Positions 7,023 through 16,013 are shown, counted from the first letter of the stretch. The stretch is DNA of 64,000 nucleotides from Paenibacillus polymyxa M1 (GCF_000237325.1 NC_017542.1:868501-932500), one strand, 5' to 3'. Program-made: numbers and translations. The notes: generated by a model not told the origin, from the sequence alone.

Positions 7023-9215
7023 ATGGCTATAATCATCGATAAAGAGAAGCTTTTATTCCATTTACAAGGCAGCAATACCAGTTATGTCATGCAGGTTATA
7101 CGAGATGGTTATTTAGCCCATCTGTATTGGGGAAAGAAAATTCAGAACTATCGGGGAAGCAATAAAATCATCTTTATGGATAGAGGGTTTTCACCCAATC
7201 CGGATGGGGCGGATCGAGCTTTTTCACTGGATACCATCCCGCAAGAATATCCGTCATTTGGAAATAGTGATTTCAGGATTCCTGCGTATCAGCTTCAATT
7301 GGAGAATGGTTCTACAGTGACAGATTTTCGGTATAAAGAACATCGGGTTTACCAAGGCAAAGCAAAATTGAAAGGGCTTCCTTCTACGTATGCGGAGGAT
7401 GATGGCGAAGTAGAAACACTGGAAATCATCCTTGAAGATCCATTAATTGATGTAAAGATTGTACTATCCTATAGCCTATATCCAAAGCGGGATGTCATTA
7501 CCCGTTCTGTCCGTTTTGATAATGAAGGCCAGCAGCAGCTAAAACTGCTTAGAGCGTTAAGTGCCAGTGTGGATTTTCGAGATGATGAGTATGAACTCAT
7601 TACCTTGTACGGTGCGCATAACAATGAAAAAAATATAGCAAGGAGAAAAGTTTTACCTGGAATTCAAATGGTAGACAGCTGCCGTGGCGCCAGTAGCCCT
7701 CATCAGGCACCCTTTATGGCACTTGTAAGAGAAGGGACAGATGAAGATCAGGGCGAAGTATACGCCTTTAATCTGGTGTACAGCGGGAACTTTACGGCCC
7801 AGACGCAGGTAGATTCCTATCGGAACACTAGAGTCACGATGGGGATTAATCCTTTTGATTTCACATGGCTGCTTGGACCGGAGGAGTCGTTCCAAACGCC
7901 GGAAGTGGTTATGGTATACACCGAAAATGGCTTGGGCGGCATGTCGAGAATTTATCATGAATTATACAGGAACAGATTATGTCGTGGACCATTTCGTGAC
8001 AAGGAACGGCCGATCCTGATTAATAACTGGGAAGCCACCTACTTTAACTTTGATGCCGACAAGATTGAGCAGTTGGCGAAGGAAGCTCAAAATGTAGGAG
8101 TGGAGCTGTTTGTATTGGATGATGGGTGGTTTGGGAAACGAGATGATGACAATACTTCATTAGGCGATTGGGTGGTGGACCGTCGCAAACTTCCAGATGG
8201 ATTGCCGGATCTTGCCAATCGCATTCGAAATCTGGGTATGGAGTTTGGTTTGTGGTTTGAACCTGAGATGGTATCCATAGACAGTGATTTATACAGAAGG
8301 CATCCCGATTGGTGTATCCATGTCCCTGATCGTCCGTATACGCTGGGAAGAAATCAGCTTATGTTGGATTTATCAAGGAAGGAAGTGTGTGAGTACATCG
8401 TTAAGTCGGTTTCCGATATTTTATCGAACGTTCCAATTACTTATGTAAAATGGGACATGAATCGTCACATGACAGATGTGGGTTCGGCCGCCTTGCCACC
8501 TGAGAGACAAAGGGAGACGGCGCATCGTTATATCCTGGGACTCTACAGTATTATGGAAGAGCTTACATCGCAGTTTCCTCATGTCTTATTCGAAAGCTGT
8601 TCTAGTGGAGGAGGCCGTTTTGATGCCGGTATGCTCTATTACATGCCTCAGACCTGGACGAGTGACAATACAGATGCCATTTGCCGACTGAAAATTCAAT
8701 GGGGGACAAGTCTTGTCTATCCTCCGATTACGATGGGCGCACACGTCTCCACCGTACCCAACCATCAAGTGGGCAGAATAACACCATTGGAGACCAGAGG
8801 TTATGTCGCTATGGCCGGGAATTTAGGTTATGAGCTGGATTTGACGACATTAACTGTTGAAGAAAAAGAAGTTGTGAAAAAGCAGATAGCTCTATATAAG
8901 GAAATGAGATCGCTCATTCAGTTTGGAAACTTTTACAGAATCATTAATCCGTTTGATGAAAATGAAGCCGCATGGAGCTTTGTGTCAGAGGATCAAACGG
9001 AAATGGCGGCCAGTTATTTCAAGGTTTTATCCCAACCGGCTGCCGCGATTAAAACGTTAAAATTCAAAGGTCTGAATCCAGACTACATTTACAGAAATAT
9101 AGAAACTGGTGAGCTGTTTGGCGGTGATGAATTAATGCATGTCGGCATAACGCTTGCCAGGGTAAAACAGGATTTTCTAGGCATGTTCTGGAGGTTTGTT
9201 AAAGAAGACATCTGA
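7023..9215 (+). CDS. Alpha-galactosidase, GH36
   Basis: A 730-residue enzyme, the normal size for bacterial GH36 alpha-galactosidases, which release terminal alpha-1,6-galactose from melibiose, raffinose and stachyose by a retaining mechanism. Domains: N-terminal beta-supersandwich (about 1-330), TIM barrel (about 330-640), C-terminal beta domain. The nucleophile is Asp478 in YVKWDMNRH, and the acid/base Asp548 lies in TWTSDNTDA, matching the numbering of the Geobacillus AgaA enzymes. The substrate-binding segment ESCSSGGGRFD is intact. There is no signal peptide, so it works in the cytoplasm. AAGGGGG precedes the ATG. The PTS gene follows after 24 bp, so the two are one operon; together they take up and split alpha-galactosides. 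Confidence 0.93.
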   Translation: MAIIIDKEKLLFHLQGSNTSYVMQVIRDGYLAHLYWGKKIQNYRGSNKIIFMDRGFSPNPDGADRAFSLDTIPQEYPSFGNSDFRIPAYQLQLENGSTVTDFRYKEHRVYQGKAKLKGLPSTYAEDDGEVETLEIILEDPLIDVKIVLSYSLYPKRDVITRSVRFDNEGQQQLKLLRALSASVDFRDDEYELITLYGAHNNEKNIARRKVLPGIQMVDSCRGASSPHQAPFMALVREGTDEDQGEVYAFNLVYSGNFTAQTQVDSYRNTRVTMGINPFDFTWLLGPEESFQTPEVVMVYTENGLGGMSRIYHELYRNRLCRGPFRDKERPILINNWEATYFNFDADKIEQLAKEAQNVGVELFVLDDGWFGKRDDDNTSLGDWVVDRRKLPDGLPDLANRIRNLGMEFGLWFEPEMVSIDSDLYRRHPDWCIHVPDRPYTLGRNQLMLDLSRKEVCEYIVKSVSDILSNVPITYVKWDMNRHMTDVGSAALPPERQRETAHRYILGLYSIMEELTSQFPHVLFESCSSGGGRFDAGMLYYMPQTWTSDNTDAICRLKIQWGTSLVYPPITMGAHVSTVPNHQVGRITPLETRGYVAMAGNLGYELDLTTLTVEEKEVVKKQIALYKEMRSLIQFGNFYRIINPFDENEAAWSFVSEDQTEMAASYFKVLSQPAAAIKTLKFKGLNPDYIYRNIETGELFGGDELMHVGITLARVKQDFLGMFWRFVKEDI

Positions 9216-9239
9216 TTCAGCTAGAGGAGGGTCCAGGAG

Positions 9240-10679
9240 ATGGAAGCAAAAGAAAAGCAATATAAGCAAATTTCTCAAGAAATTTTAAAAAATATCGGTG
9301 GTGAAGATAACATTATCGGTGTGGCCCATTGTGCCACAAGATTAAGAATTGTACTTGAGGACAATGAAAAAGCGGAATTAAAAAAGATTGAAGATATTGA
9401 TCTGGTTAAAGGTGTGTTCATAGCGGGGGATCAACTGCAGATCATTTTCGGAGCAGGGCTGGTCAATAATATCTATGCCGTGTTCTCCAAACTGACCGGA
9501 ACAGAAGATATGTCATTAAGTGATGTCAAATCGAAGTCCGCACAAAAGCAAAATCCTTTTCAAAAAGCCATTAAATCGCTGTCAGATGTCTTCATTGAGA
9601 TCATGCCTGGAATTCTTGCCGCCGCATTGTTAATGGGGATCACCGGTCTATTAGGCCAGAAGGGGCTATTCGGCCCTAAATCGATTGTGGAGATGTATCC
9701 AATTTTCCAAGGGATCAATCGCTTTGTTCAAATCGTTTCCACAGGTATTTTCACCATCCTGCCGCTGCTTGTTGTTTATTCTGCAACCAAGAGATATGGC
9801 GGCCGTCCGATTCTGGGGCTTGTGCTGGGTGCGATTATGCTTCATCCAGCCTTGGCGGATGCCTTTGAGGTAGCTAAAGGGAGCCAAAATCCGGAATCGA
9901 TCAGTCTTTTCGGCCTTCCCGTACAGTTGGTAGGCTTTCAGGGCGGTATTATTATTGCTCTGATGATGGGATATGTGGTAGCCAAGTTGGATCAGTTTTT
10001 TAACAAAAAGGTTCCAGACATGATTAAACTATTTTTGGCTCCTTTGCTGACGGTCTTTGTTTCTTCTCTGCTATTGTTTACGATTATCGGCCCTCTTGGG
10101 CGGGAGCTAGCCAGTCTGGTGACTGTTTCGTTGCTTTGGATGACGCAAAACCTAGGAATATTCGGCTTTATGTTTTTTGCAGGTATTCAGCAGATCATCG
10201 TTATTACAGGTTTGCACCATGTTATGGGCGCGGTAGAAGCACAGCTGTTAACTGACACAGGCAGAAATTTTATCAATCCATTGGCATCGGTAGCTTTGAT
10301 GGCTCAAGGGGGCGCCGTATTGGGGTATATTCTTTTGAATCGCAAAGACACCAAGGTTAAAGAACTGGGTTACTCTGCATTCGGGTCTGTACTTTTTGGA
10401 ATCTCGGAACCCGCGATCTTCGGGGTCACTTTGAAGTATAAGTTCCCTCTGGTTGCTGGATGTCTCGGAGGAATGGTTGCCGGAGCATATGTATATTTAA
10501 GCAAGCTGACAGCCATAGGATTCGGAACCACGGCTCTTCCTGGCTTTGCAATTGCAGCGTCAGATAACCACGGTCATATCAATTATCTTGTCGCTCATCT
10601 TATTGCCCTGATATGTGGAGCATTATTTACATTGGCTTATGGTGTTATCAAGAGCAAGAGGTCAAAAGCAATACTTTAA
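9240..10679 (+). CDS. PTS sugar permease EIIBC, sucrose/glucoside-like (no EIIA)
   Basis: A 479-residue membrane protein with an N-terminal EIIB domain (about 8-85; phospho-Cys31 in HCATRLR) and an EIIC domain with about ten membrane spans (about 110-470), containing GLHHVMGAVEAQLL and GISEPAIFGVTLKYK, the sugar-site region of the glucose/sucrose superfamily. It takes up and phosphorylates a sugar. No EIIA domain is attached or nearby, so phosphate must come from an EIIA encoded elsewhere, as is common for sucrose-type BC enzymes. Co-transcription with a GH36 alpha-galactosidase points to an alpha-galactoside (melibiose or raffinose) as substrate; sucrose or trehalose is the alternative. Start chosen by AGAGGAGG upstream. 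Confidence 0.88.
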   Translation: MEAKEKQYKQISQEILKNIGGEDNIIGVAHCATRLRIVLEDNEKAELKKIEDIDLVKGVFIAGDQLQIIFGAGLVNNIYAVFSKLTGTEDMSLSDVKSKSAQKQNPFQKAIKSLSDVFIEIMPGILAAALLMGITGLLGQKGLFGPKSIVEMYPIFQGINRFVQIVSTGIFTILPLLVVYSATKRYGGRPILGLVLGAIMLHPALADAFEVAKGSQNPESISLFGLPVQLVGFQGGIIIALMMGYVVAKLDQFFNKKVPDMIKLFLAPLLTVFVSSLLLFTIIGPLGRELASLVTVSLLWMTQNLGIFGFMFFAGIQQIIVITGLHHVMGAVEAQLLTDTGRNFINPLASVALMAQGGAVLGYILLNRKDTKVKELGYSAFGSVLFGISEPAIFGVTLKYKFPLVAGCLGGMVAGAYVYLSKLTAIGFGTTALPGFAIAASDNHGHINYLVAHLIALICGALFTLAYGVIKSKRSKAIL

Positions 10680-10707
10680 GAAATGAGTCGAAGTGTATGC
10701 ATAAAAA

Positions 10708-10747
10708 GGAGTAGAAGGAGCTTGAAGGCTCTTTTCTACTCATTTTT
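10708..10747 (+). terminator. Terminator of the alpha-galactoside operon
   Basis: GGAGTAGAAGGAGC and GGCTCTTTTCTACTC form a hairpin 29 bp past the EIIBC stop, followed by ATTTTTAATT. It lies between convergent genes. Confidence 0.65.
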
Positions 10748-10764
10748 AATTGCGGATATTATAC

Positions 10765-11253
10765 CTATATGGATGGATCGCTCTCAATCAGTCCTTTGCC
10801 AATTACATTGGCTGAAACCGGGGCCTTGCCGAGCTCACGCGACCATACGGACAACTGTCCGATATGATGAATTTGGTGGGCAATGACATGGCGCATCACC
10901 TCTCCCCAGGCATCGATCGCAATTCTGCCGTCCGGGAGGTGATCTTCAAACCTTTTTCGTTCCAGACCTTCATGCCAGGCGAGGACGAACGGCTCCACAT
11001 CGAGTCGAAACTTCGCGTCCAGCTCGCGGACTTTATCCAGCGTATTATACTGAGAGAAGTCCTCCTGGAAATCAGGTTTGCCTTGAATGATTTGAACCCA
11101 GCTCCATTCTACATCAACGATATGAAAGAGCGTTTTTAGAATGCCGCCAGCCCCGCCAATACGTTCTTTCAGCAGTTCCTCCTGCGGCACCTCTTCACAC
11201 CAGCGATACCATTGTTCTCGAACCATCCAGTTATAACGAAAAAAAGTCTGCAT
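10765..11253 (-). CDS. DinB-family four-helix protein
   Basis: A 162-residue protein of the DinB/YfiT fold. The three-histidine metal site is visible: His in LFHIVDVEW (about residue 43) and two in HVIAHQIHHIGQL (about 130-135). DinB-fold proteins are mostly uncharacterised; some are thiol-dependent transferases (bacillithiol S-transferase) and others DNA-damage inducible, so the exact reaction cannot be assigned. The start has CAGGAGGG eight bases upstream. The gene stands alone, convergent with the alpha-galactoside operon and upstream of a terminator-flanked sodA gene. Confidence 0.8.
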   Translation of the reverse strand: MQTFFRYNWMVREQWYRWCEEVPQEELLKERIGGAGGILKTLFHIVDVEWSWVQIIQGKPDFQEDFSQYNTLDKVRELDAKFRLDVEPFVLAWHEGLERKRFEDHLPDGRIAIDAWGEVMRHVIAHQIHHIGQLSVWSRELGKAPVSANVIGKGLIESDPSI

Positions 11254-11313
11254 CCATTACCCTCCTGGGACTGTAATAAAGAATGATTTCCACCAGTTTA
11301 CCACAGAATGCCA

Positions 11314-11360
11314 AAAGGGCTGTCTCATTCGTAGAAAATCTACTTTTGAGACAGCCCTTC
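11314..11360 (-). terminator. Terminator of sodA
   Basis: AAGGGCTGTCTCA and TGAGACAGCCCTT form a 13-bp stem with an inner GTAGA/TCTAC stem; on the minus strand a TTTT run follows. It lies 31 bp past the sodA stop. Confidence 0.85.
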
Positions 11361-11390
11361 ATGATTTAGGATAAGAATGTTGCTACTGGC

Positions 11391-12005
11391 TTATTTCTTT
11401 GCAGCCGCGTAACGTTTGTTAACTTCATCCCAGTTGATTACATTGTAGAAAGCTGCAATGTAATCTGGGCGTTTGTTTTGATATTTCAGGTAGTAAGCAT
11501 GCTCCCAAACGTCCAGTCCAAGTACCGGAGTCAGACCTTCGAACAGCGGGCTATCTTGGTTTGGAGTGCTAGTGATTGCCAGTTTGCCGTCTTTGCCGAC
11601 AACCAGCCAAGCCCAGCCGCTACCAAAACGAGTTGTAGCTGCTTTAGTGAAGTCTTCTTTAAATTTGTCATAGCCGCCCAGTTCGTTGTTGATTGCTTCA
11701 GCAATTGCACCTGTTGGCTGTCCACCGCCGTTAGGACCGATAACTTCCCAGAACAGGCTGTGGTTGTGGTGTCCACCACCGTTATTGCGAACCGCAGTGC
11801 GGATGCTTTCAGGAACGCTGTCCAGATTGGAGATCAGATCCTCCAGGCTTTTGCTTTGCAGTTCAGGAGCGCTCTCCAGAGCTGCATTTAAGTTCGTAAC
11901 ATATGTGTTATGGTGACGATCATGGTGAATTTCCATTGTCAGTGCATCAAAGTGTGGTTCCAGTGCGTCTTTTGCGTAAGGAAGTTCTGGTAATTGAAAT
12001 GCCAT
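11391..12005 (-). CDS. sodA: Superoxide dismutase, Mn/Fe family
   Basis: A 204-residue enzyme converting superoxide to oxygen and hydrogen peroxide in the cytoplasm. The four metal ligands are all present: His27 (MEIHHDRHH), His82 ([11 protein letters not shown]), Asp165 and His169 ([16 protein letters not shown]). Gly77 and Gln150 sit where manganese enzymes have Gly and Gln, so Mn is the likelier metal. AGGAGGG precedes the ATG at 12005. The gene is monocistronic with its own strong terminator and a 520-bp upstream region holding two palindromes. A second, much longer protein with a SOD domain is encoded at 18070-19569, so the organism has at least two. Confidence 0.95.
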   Translation of the reverse strand: MAFQLPELPYAKDALEPHFDALTMEIHHDRHHNTYVTNLNAALESAPELQSKSLEDLISNLDSVPESIRTAVRNNGGGHHNHSLFWEVIGPNGGGQPTGAIAEAINNELGGYDKFKEDFTKAATTRFGSGWAWLVVGKDGKLAITSTPNQDSPLFEGLTPVLGLDVWEHAYYLKYQNKRPDYIAAFYNVINWDEVNKRYAAAKK

Positions 12006-12216
12006 AATAAAATCCCTCCTGGTTATATGGTTGGGTAAGTGTTCCTATGTAATAATACCCTCGATAGTTATATTAAACCGCATCCAGCCTATTTTTTCAA
12101 CATTTTTGTTTGTAAAATACCAAACTGAGCAATAGGGCCTGGTAGATAGCATGTCCAAAAACCCGATTGGAATACGTAATACATAGGTAAAAAGAGGTAA
12201 ATTTGACCTTCAAAAA

Positions 12217-12244
12217 TGTAAACGCTTTATATATAGCGCTTACA
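12217..12244. promoter_or_regulatory. Palindrome resembling paired cre sites
   Basis: TGTAAACGCT and AGCGCTTACA are near-perfect inverted repeats (one mismatch) around TTATATAT. Each arm read outward-in resembles the catabolite-control cre consensus WTGNAANCGNWNNCW with a single mismatch at the final C. It could be a LacI/CcpA-type operator for sodA. Confidence 0.45.
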
Positions 12245-12332
12245 TGAGAAAAAGGGATGTATTCCGTCAAAAAGTATGGTTTAATGGTCAAGGAAGCAGA
12301 ATTTTCGGCTTTTTTGTCGTCTGCTATAAGCT

Positions 12333-12351
12333 GTCATGTCTATGACATGAC
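12333..12351. promoter_or_regulatory. Perfect 8-3-8 palindrome, putative operator
   Basis: GTCATGTC-TAT-GACATGAC is a perfect inverted repeat. The short loop and lack of a T run make it a protein-binding site rather than a terminator. The binding protein is not known. Confidence 0.45.
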
Positions 12352-12526
12352 GAACTTGAGGGCATACACCCTTTACCTGTTCTTCATTTCATATATAGCA
12401 GATCGTATGCATTTTTATCATAATGCCTTGTGATTAACACCATGATAAGCGCTTTATGGATTTATGTAAAAATGACGGTGCTGTCTCAATTTTTTTATTA
12501 TGCTTACGAAAAGGGAGATATTACTT

Positions 12527-12952
12527 ATGCACGTTCGTTCCTTTCAATTAAGTGATGTGAATTCAGTTACGGAACTCATGCAAATTGCCTTGTCAGAGGA
12601 GTGCTACAAAGAGACGGTGGGGGCTTTTGCCCGTCAGCTTTCGTGGGATTCCGGTTTGATCGTCGTTGCCGAAGAAGAGGGAGAGATCGTTGGTGCCCTG
12701 ATTGGCACGATTGATCAGAATCATGGTTGTTACTATCGTATTGCTATTCACCCGGATCATCGTCGGATGGGAATTGGGAAATCGCTTGTGGAGCTTATGG
12801 AGCAACGTTTTCAGCAACGTAAGGTTAGCCGTATTTGGGTAGCCGGGGACAAGCATAACAGTGCGGCCATGCCGTTGTACGAAGCTATGGGCTACGGAGC
12901 AAGCCAGATTTTACAGGCGTTTCAGAAGCTGAGTATTTTGGCACCTCATTAA
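12527..12952 (+). CDS. GNAT-family N-acetyltransferase
   Basis: A 141-residue single-domain GNAT acetyltransferase using acetyl-CoA. The beta4-alpha3 CoA loop is seen as IAIHPDHRRMGIGKSLV (R..G.G motif), and the C-terminal N...AMPLYEAMGY is the usual closing motif. The ATG at 12527 is chosen because GGGAGA lies nine bases upstream; an ATG at 12500 in the same frame has no such site. The substrate cannot be predicted. It sits alone, 120 bp before the signal peptidase gene on the same strand, and divergent from sodA. Confidence 0.85.
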   Translation: MHVRSFQLSDVNSVTELMQIALSEECYKETVGAFARQLSWDSGLIVVAEEEGEIVGALIGTIDQNHGCYYRIAIHPDHRRMGIGKSLVELMEQRFQQRKVSRIWVAGDKHNSAAMPLYEAMGYGASQILQAFQKLSILAPH

Positions 12953-13071
12953 TCGGCAATCGATATACAGAAATGAAGTATAATATTTACATTTAGAGCA
13001 TATCTGAGTAACCGTTGCAATCGGGTACGGGATATGCTTTTCTATTTATAACAGGGTTGAGGAGGTTAATT

Positions 13072-13656
13072 ATGGATGCTTTGACTCCTTCGTCAGACCT
13101 GCTTCCTTCACCGGAAACGTCCAAACAGGCAGGTCGCTCTGGTTACATACGCGATTGGTTAGTTACTCTGCTGATTGCAATGGTCGTCTTGTTGCTTCTA
13201 AACCTGTTTGTATTTAACTTGTCCACGGTCAGAGGACATTCGATGCAACCGACGCTAACGGAAAGCCAGCATTTGTTCGTTAATAAGCTGGTTTATAATT
13301 TTCATGATCCGGGGAGAGGGGACATTGTGATTTTAAAAGATCCTGATTCCAAACTGTCCAGCCCAAGATTTTTAGTGAAAAGAGTCATAGGTATTCCCGG
13401 AGATGTCATTCGGATTGAGCATAATCATTTGTATGTAAACGGCGAGCTGCTAATTGAGCCGTACACCAACTCGGACGTGGAGGATGGTGATTACGGTCCT
13501 TTTACAGTGGAGCCGGAACACTTTTTTGTCATGGGAGATAATCGCCATACGGCTGCAAGCAAGGATAGCCGGTATTTTGGCAGCGTTAAGTCTGAAGATT
13601 TACTGGGACGTGCAGAGTTTATATTTTGGCCGATCTCGGAGTGGAAGTGGCTATGA
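13072..13656 (+). CDS. lepB: Type I signal peptidase
   Basis: A 194-residue SipS-like signal peptidase that cuts signal peptides from exported proteins at the outer face of the membrane. One N-terminal membrane anchor (about 27-50) is followed by the catalytic Ser57 in RGHSMQPT and the general base Lys103 in FLVKRVIGIPGD; the later box GDNRHTAASKDSRYFG is also intact. The short single-anchor form is typical of Bacilli. The start at 13072 has GAGGAGG seven bases upstream; a TTG further up lacks a site. RNase HI follows after 90 bp on the same strand. Confidence 0.95.
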   Translation: MDALTPSSDLLPSPETSKQAGRSGYIRDWLVTLLIAMVVLLLLNLFVFNLSTVRGHSMQPTLTESQHLFVNKLVYNFHDPGRGDIVILKDPDSKLSSPRFLVKRVIGIPGDVIRIEHNHLYVNGELLIEPYTNSDVEDGDYGPFTVEPEHFFVMGDNRHTAASKDSRYFGSVKSEDLLGRAEFIFWPISEWKWL

Positions 13657-13746
13657 GCAACGATAGTCTGAAATCAATGCGGAATACGTGCGAACCGATC
13701 AGAGTTATAACGGTCAGCGGTTCCCAATCAGGAAAGGAAGAGAACG

Positions 13747-14184
13747 ATGAAAGAAGTGATGGTTTATACCGACGGTGCTTGTTCGGGGAACCCGGGCCCA
13801 GGGGGCTGGGGGATCATTTTGTTGTATGGAGAGCACCGCAAGGAGCTGTCGGGTGCCGAAAAGATGACGACAAACAACCGTATGGAGATCAAGTCGGTGA
13901 TTGAAGCGCTGAAGCTGCTCAAGGAGCCGTGCCGTGTAAAAGTACACAGTGACTCTGCCTATGTCGTCAATTGCTTCAAACAAGGCTGGATTAAGAATTG
14001 GCTCCGTAATGGCTGGCGAAACAGTAAAAATCAGCCGGTGGAGAACAAGGAACTATGGGAAGAACTGTGGGAACTGATGGGTAAGCATGAGGTTGAATAT
14101 GTGAAGGTGAAAGGTCACAGTGACAACGAACTGAATAATCGCTGTGATTTTCTGGCGACAAGTGCTGTTAAAAATTTACGGTAG
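13747..14184 (+). CDS. rnhA: Ribonuclease HI
   Basis: A 145-residue RNase HI, which cuts the RNA strand of RNA-DNA hybrids. The catalytic carboxylates Asp9 (VYTDGACSGNPGPGG), Glu47 (NNRMEIKSVIEAL), Asp69 (VHSDSAYV) and Asp134 (NNRCDFLA) are present, as is the His124 loop (VKGHSDNELNN). The basic protrusion with GW..NWL..GW is also there, so it is a canonical Escherichia-type enzyme rather than the catalytically poor forms seen in some Bacillus. GGAAAGGAAGAG precedes the ATG. Confidence 0.95.
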   Translation: MKEVMVYTDGACSGNPGPGGWGIILLYGEHRKELSGAEKMTTNNRMEIKSVIEALKLLKEPCRVKVHSDSAYVVNCFKQGWIKNWLRNGWRNSKNQPVENKELWEELWELMGKHEVEYVKVKGHSDNELNNRCDFLATSAVKNLR

Positions 14185-14279
14185 CATCTGTTGCTGTTTT
14201 CTGTTGAAATTTGAGATATGAGAATGTTGCAACATTCTCATATCCGTAATGATAAAAGTGGAAGAGAGGTGAGTATCGG

Positions 14280-16013
14280 ATGCAACGCGAATTAACTCGG
14301 ACGGCTACCGGAACGGCTTCGACTTGGGCTTCGCTCAAGCAGGAAATTATTGAGGCAGCTCCAGGGCTGGGTATCGACTCCATCGGGTTCGCATCCGCCG
14401 ATCCCTTTCTGTCTCTGAAAGCTATATTGGAAGAGCATCGTGCTAAAGGCTATGAGTCCGGCTTTGAAGAGCCCGATATTGATAAGCGCATCTATCCGGA
14501 GCTGTATGGCTCGCAGCCTGCATCCCTGATTGCCATTGCGGTGGCGTATCCTTCCAAAATGAAGGACCCGCCGAAGTCGGACAAGGGCAAGTACCGTGGT
14601 ATTTTGGCGCGTTCAGCCTGGGGTAAAGATTATCATCTGGTATTGCGTGAAGCGATGGAAAAGCTTGAGGCTTTTATAAGTGAGCGGGTACCTGATGCAG
14701 TGTTAAAAAACATGGTGGATACCGGAGAACTGTCGGATCGAGCTGTTGCGGAACGCGCAGGGATTGGCTTTAGCGGCAAAAATACGATGATGATTTCACC
14801 GACACTGGGATCATGGATTTATCTGGGGGAGCTGTTGACGAACATTCCTTTCCAGCCAGATGAACCGGTTACGGATGGTTGCGGAGAGTGCACCAAATGT
14901 TTGGATGCATGTCCTACCGGCGCGCTTGTAGGTCCGGGACAGCTGAATGCCCAGCGGTGTGTGTCCTTTTTGACGCAAACCAAGGGCTTTTTGGACGAGG
15001 AGTTTATGCTGAAAATAGGGAATCGGCTGTATGGATGTGATACGTGCCAAATCGTATGTCCCAAAAATCGAGGCCTTAACTGGGATCATCATCCCGAGCT
15101 TACACCCGATCCTGAAATTGTGAAGCCGTTGCTGCTACCGTTACTGGATTTGAGCAATCGCGAATTCAAAGACCGATTTGGTCAAAGTGCGGCGGCCTGG
15201 CGGGGGAAGAAGCCGATTCAACGCAATGCAGTCATTGGTCTTGGCAATTTCAAGGATGTTAGCGCGGTGCCCAAATTGACGAAGGTTTTATTGGATGATC
15301 CGCGTCCCGAGCTGCGAGGCACGGCGGCGTGGGCTTTGAGTCGAATAGGAGGGGAAAACGCTATGACAGCGATCAAGCAAGCATCAGAGAAAGAACAACA
15401 TGAGCAAGTACGCGAAATGATCGCACAGGCGCATTCCAAGCTAGAGGAACAAGAGCAGGCAGAGCAGCAAACTTCTGCTGAATTAAAGGCGGAGGATTCA
15501 CAGGGTCCAACTACGATTTATTATGATGAAATGGAGACGCCTGTGGGCACTCTGACGCTGTGTGCTACGGATCGTGGGCTATGTCGAATTGACTATGGCT
15601 CTTTTTATGCGAAGGAAGCATTGCTTCAGCAATGGGCCCGGACATGGGTCGGGGAATATGTCTATGTACAGGAGCCGGAAAAGCTGCGCGAAGCTGCAGA
15701 ACAACTACGTGAATATTTTGCGGGAGAACGACGGGAATTCAGTATAGCCTATGATTTGAGAGGCACTCCTTTTCAAGAGCAGGTATGGCGCGCACTGCAA
15801 AATATTCCGTACGGACAAAGTGTGTCCTATCAAGATGTTGCAGAATCGATCGGACGAGCCAAAGCGGTACGTGCTGTCGGCGGAGCCAATAACAAAAATC
15901 CATTGCCAATCCTGTTTCCATGTCACAGGGTATCAGGTGCAAATGGAAGTTTGGTCGGCTATGCCGGAGGCTTGCCAGTCAAGATGAAGCTGCTGGAATT
16001 GGAGAAGGAATAA
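14280..16013 (+). CDS. queG: Fusion of epoxyqueuosine reductase QueG with an O6-methylguanine-DNA methyltransferase
   Basis: A 577-residue protein joining two unrelated enzymes. Residues about 15-320 are QueG, the cobalamin-dependent reductase of the last step of tRNA queuosine synthesis: the VDTGELSDR catalytic-Asp segment and GFSGKNTMMISP are followed by two Fe-S motifs (CGECTKCLDACP and CDTCQIVCPKN). Residues about 315-390 form HEAT-like repeats, a usual QueG tail. After a Gln/Glu-rich linker (about 390-410), residues about 412-577 form a complete Ogt/MGMT domain with TPVGTLTL at its start, the helix-turn-helix region AESIGRAKAVRAVG, and the methyl-accepting Cys548 in FPCHRVSG. Bacillus QueG proteins end after the HEAT part at about 386 residues. 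No stop or ribosome site separates the halves. Confidence 0.92.
   Translation: MQRELTRTATGTASTWASLKQEIIEAAPGLGIDSIGFASADPFLSLKAILEEHRAKGYESGFEEPDIDKRIYPELYGSQPASLIAIAVAYPSKMKDPPKSDKGKYRGILARSAWGKDYHLVLREAMEKLEAFISERVPDAVLKNMVDTGELSDRAVAERAGIGFSGKNTMMISPTLGSWIYLGELLTNIPFQPDEPVTDGCGECTKCLDACPTGALVGPGQLNAQRCVSFLTQTKGFLDEEFMLKIGNRLYGCDTCQIVCPKNRGLNWDHHPELTPDPEIVKPLLLPLLDLSNREFKDRFGQSAAAWRGKKPIQRNAVIGLGNFKDVSAVPKLTKVLLDDPRPELRGTAAWALSRIGGENAMTAIKQASEKEQHEQVREMIAQAHSKLEEQEQAEQQTSAELKAEDSQGPTTIYYDEMETPVGTLTLCATDRGLCRIDYGSFYAKEALLQQWARTWVGEYVYVQEPEKLREAAEQLREYFAGERREFSIAYDLRGTPFQEQVWRALQNIPYGQSVSYQDVAESIGRAKAVRAVGGANNKNPLPILFPCHRVSGANGSLVGYAGGLPVKMKLLELEKE

Larger units (their letters stand above)
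12006..12526. other. Intergenic region, 521 bp, between divergent sodA and acetyltransferase genes
   Basis: AT-rich, with no supported gene. It holds the sodA promoter on the minus strand, two striking palindromes (12217-12244 and 12333-12351) and the leader of the acetyltransferase gene. Confidence 0.5.

Noticed and set aside
10683..10886. Frame directly after the EIIBC stop
   Set aside because: It covers the terminator and then runs antisense to the DinB gene; not a plausible gene.
12097..12291. 64-codon minus-strand frame in the sodA upstream gap
   Set aside because: No ribosome site, and it overlaps the palindrome at 12217-12244; no family resemblance.
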